This document shows positions 6,486-7,286 of a stretch of DNA of 7,286 nt, one piece after another. Under the pieces are notes generated by a model. It did no database searches. It was not told the DNA's origin and saw only the letters and a list, made by a program, of their open reading frames with translations. The translations under genes and the position numbers were made by a program. The stretch covers positions 6,031 through 13,316 of the forward strand of contig DFTJ01000030.1 in the NCBI GenBank assembly GCA_002381485.1. The letters run 5' to 3'. This DNA is from Candidatus Saccharibacteria bacterium UBA4215 (GTDB taxonomy: Bacteria; Patescibacteriota; Saccharimonadia; Saccharimonadales; Saccharimonadaceae). Position 1 is the first letter of the stretch. Each line of letters opens with the position of its first letter.

Positions 6486-6875
6486 GCTGGATGAACAAAG
6501 AGCAAACGATATAGCACGCAATCAAATCATCAACAAGCTATATCTACCCAGCATAGACCAGCAGGGCAGTAAGCAATACACAAAGTTTGAAACAAAAGAG
6601 CAGCAAGATCAGCGCAGCAGAGTGCATAAAGTAGGCATAGCCAAGTCATAGACTTAACGTCGCACAATATATCTTTTACGACATACATTATAGTATCTAA
6701 AGATGAGTTAGTATACGTCTTGAATAGGGCGGTACATCTGTTATTTTGTAGCTCCTGCACCAAAACACTCCCGCGCGCATGTTTTACCACTCACATATGC
6801 ACAGTGCTAACTACACCAAGCTGGCCCCATGCAGTGCTACAGCGTTGTGTGAATTTAACTACATTTCACGGCAAG

Positions 6876-6884
6876 TTATCCACA
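6876..6884 (+). promoter_or_regulatory. Perfect DnaA-box 9-mer TTATCCACA
   Basis: An exact canonical DnaA box in the gene-poor gap, with a weaker one-mismatch relative (ATATGCACA, 6795-6803) nearby. Two perfect 9-mers in 7.3 kb counting both strands is more than chance would usually give (about 0.06 expected). There is no tight cluster, the flanking genes converge rather than diverge, and C outnumbers G on the + strand at both ends, so an origin here is unlikely. A titration or regulatory site is possible. Confidence 0.35.
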
Positions 6885-7017
6885 CTACGGCACGGCTAGC
6901 CCGGTATTTGCATTTTTTCAAAACGATGTTCAACTACTCCACTATCGCCCTTCTCCACTCTTTTTGACATTTTACTGCTTATGTATTTTTATATACTTTT
7001 TTGATACATACATAATA

Positions 7018-7035
7018 TAGAACAAAAATAGAACA
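7018..7035. repeat. 18-bp direct repeat, copy 2; LexA-like GAAC-N7-GAAC
   Basis: Identical to 6468-6485 (TAGAACAAAAATAGAACA). It directly abuts the AT-rich tract at 6961-7017, where CATAAT (7011-7016, + strand) and TATTAT (minus strand) resemble -10 elements, so a bound repressor could cover a promoter. No well-matched -35 partner is present on either strand. It is 35 nt downstream of the minus-strand gene's stop codon. Confidence 0.75.
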
Positions 7036-7069
7036 TTAACATGGAGTAAGGGGACGAGGGAGTTGTGCT

Positions 7070-7286
7070 CTACCGATACACCGCGCGACCAGCCACGCGC
7101 ACATCAATGTACTCCACGTCACGATCGCGATCACGCAAATAACGCACCGAACGATCCATATCCTCCACCTGTTCCCCCACTACCCTGTCCACTGTAAAAC
7201 GAATAAATGGCTTCACATCCTTTAATCGGACTTCTAGTTGGCGGGTACTATCAGGAGGCAGGCTGACCGACTGCACGGCATAGCGT
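7070..7286 (-). CDS. C-terminal end of an unassigned protein, possibly FtsQ/DivIB-like (partial)
   Basis: An open minus-strand frame enters from the window edge at 7286 and ends at TAG (7072-7070), giving 71 residues; the GTG at 7276 is internal rather than the start. Its codon use is regular and the sense strand is G-rich. The residues alternate as in beta strands with one helix: RQLEVRLKDV and KPFIRFTVDR, then EQVEDMDRSVRYLRD, and a final strand EYIDVRVAGRAVYR. That order and the closing IDVR-x3-R pattern recall the C-terminus of FtsQ/DivIB cell-division proteins, but the resemblance is weak and I would not name it. The Arg-Asp alternation (RDRDRD) is encoded by a GATCGC-type repeat at 7123-7132. 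It converges on the + strand genes across the 638-bp gap. Confidence 0.75.
   Translation of the reverse strand, partial: RYAVQSVSLPPDSTRQLEVRLKDVKPFIRFTVDRVVGEQVEDMDRSVRYLRDRDRDVEYIDVRVAGRAVYR

Larger units (their letters stand above)
6432..7069. other. Gene-poor 638-bp gap between convergent genes
   Basis: No convincing intact gene, tRNA or known structured RNA is visible. Landmarks: GCAAGTT three times (6442-6448, 6458-6464, 6871-6877); the 18-bp direct repeats at 6468-6485 and 7018-7035; a + strand frame without any ATG/GTG/TTG near its beginning, open from 6451 to TAG 6649-6651; a small hairpin AAGTC-ATA-GACTT at 6643-6655; CAGTGCTA twice (6802-6809, 6832-6839); a perfect DnaA box at 6876-6884; and an AT-rich tract from about 6961 to 7035 with a 7-bp inverted repeat TATGTAT/ATACATA (6980-6986/7004-7010). 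No hairpin followed by a T run was found for either flanking gene. The few short frames with starts here (6530-6790 minus, 6779-6967 plus) have codon use unlike the real genes and were not accepted. Confidence 0.7.

Noticed and set aside
6643..6655. Hairpin AAGTC-ATA-GACTT as a terminator
   Set aside because: Five-bp stem with low GC and no following T run on either strand.
2095..6759. Shared 10-mer GTAGCTCCTG near 2095 and 6750
   Set aside because: Ten-base matches are expected many times by chance in 7 kb and the flanks do not align.
6530..6790. 86-residue minus-strand frame with a hydrophobic, Cys-rich end, considered as an SOS-type small membrane toxin
   Set aside because: Codon use (many CTA, TGC, ATA) differs from the real genes, there is no Shine-Dalgarno and no paired -35 for the TATAAT at 6692-6687, and cysteine density is implausible beside cysteine-poor neighbours.
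6779..6967. 62-residue plus-strand frame
   Set aside because: No ribosome-binding site, composition and codon use typical of random intergenic sequence.
6432..7069. Replication origin (DnaA box, AT-rich tract, long gene-free stretch)
   Set aside because: Only one perfect box, flanking genes converge, and C outnumbers G on the + strand at both ends of the window, so the strand asymmetry of an origin or terminus is missing.

Overview
The window most likely comes from a member of the Candidate Phyla Radiation (Patescibacteria), with Saccharibacteria (TM7) as my best guess. This is an inference from three things: a TopA with a cysteine-free C-terminus, a protein joining a sigma region 4 to HARE-type winged helices, and a stand-alone membrane-anchored VirD4/TraG-like ATPase. 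Long frames run without in-frame TGA and glycine is written GGN, so the TGA=Gly code of Gracilibacteria/Absconditabacteria is not in use. C clearly outnumbers G on the + strand at both ends of the window, so no GC-skew switch is apparent. The four + strand genes lie on the C-rich strand and the last, minus-strand gene has a G-rich sense strand.

Layout. Positions 1-1934 hold the 3' four fifths or so of topA (DNA topoisomerase I); its TOPRIM N-terminus lies outside the window. Positions 1935-2130 are a regulatory gap with two sigma70-type promoters, one of them perfect consensus at both hexamers (TTGACA-17-TATAAT). The gap also holds a small dyad on the -35 box, a perfect DnaA-box 9-mer, and a 17-codon upstream reading frame whose stop overlaps the next start (ATGA). 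Positions 2131-3189 encode a 352-residue multi-helix-turn-helix protein: sigma70 region 4, then a row of winged-helix segments, of which at least the last two resemble HARE-HTH. Positions 3235-5850 encode an 871-residue P-loop ATPase of the VirD4/TraG/HerA type with one N-terminal membrane helix. A further + strand gene, of unknown family, starts directly at its stop codon (5851-6431). It is broken into three frames by two +1 shifts, both at runs of five G.

Positions 6432-7069 contain no convincing intact gene. The stretch carries an exact 18-bp direct repeat near each end (6468-6485 and 7018-7035). Its core GAAC-N7-GAAC has the geometry of the alphaproteobacterial LexA (SOS) box. It also has a second perfect DnaA box, an AT-rich tract, and a start-less open frame that may be a gene remnant. 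From 7286 down to 7070 on the minus strand is the C-terminal end of a further protein, possibly FtsQ/DivIB-like, that runs off the window.

How the parts may work together: the promoter pair upstream of 2131 probably drives the regulator, the ATPase and the broken gene as one transcript (gaps of 45 and 0 nt). The regulator could control its own promoter, and the ATPase would pump DNA or protein at the membrane. Nothing else of a type IV secretion system is visible, so the substrate is unknown. The most interesting items are the double +1 frameshift, the bracketing LexA-like repeats, the sigma4-HARE architecture and the near-leaderless coupled upstream reading frame.
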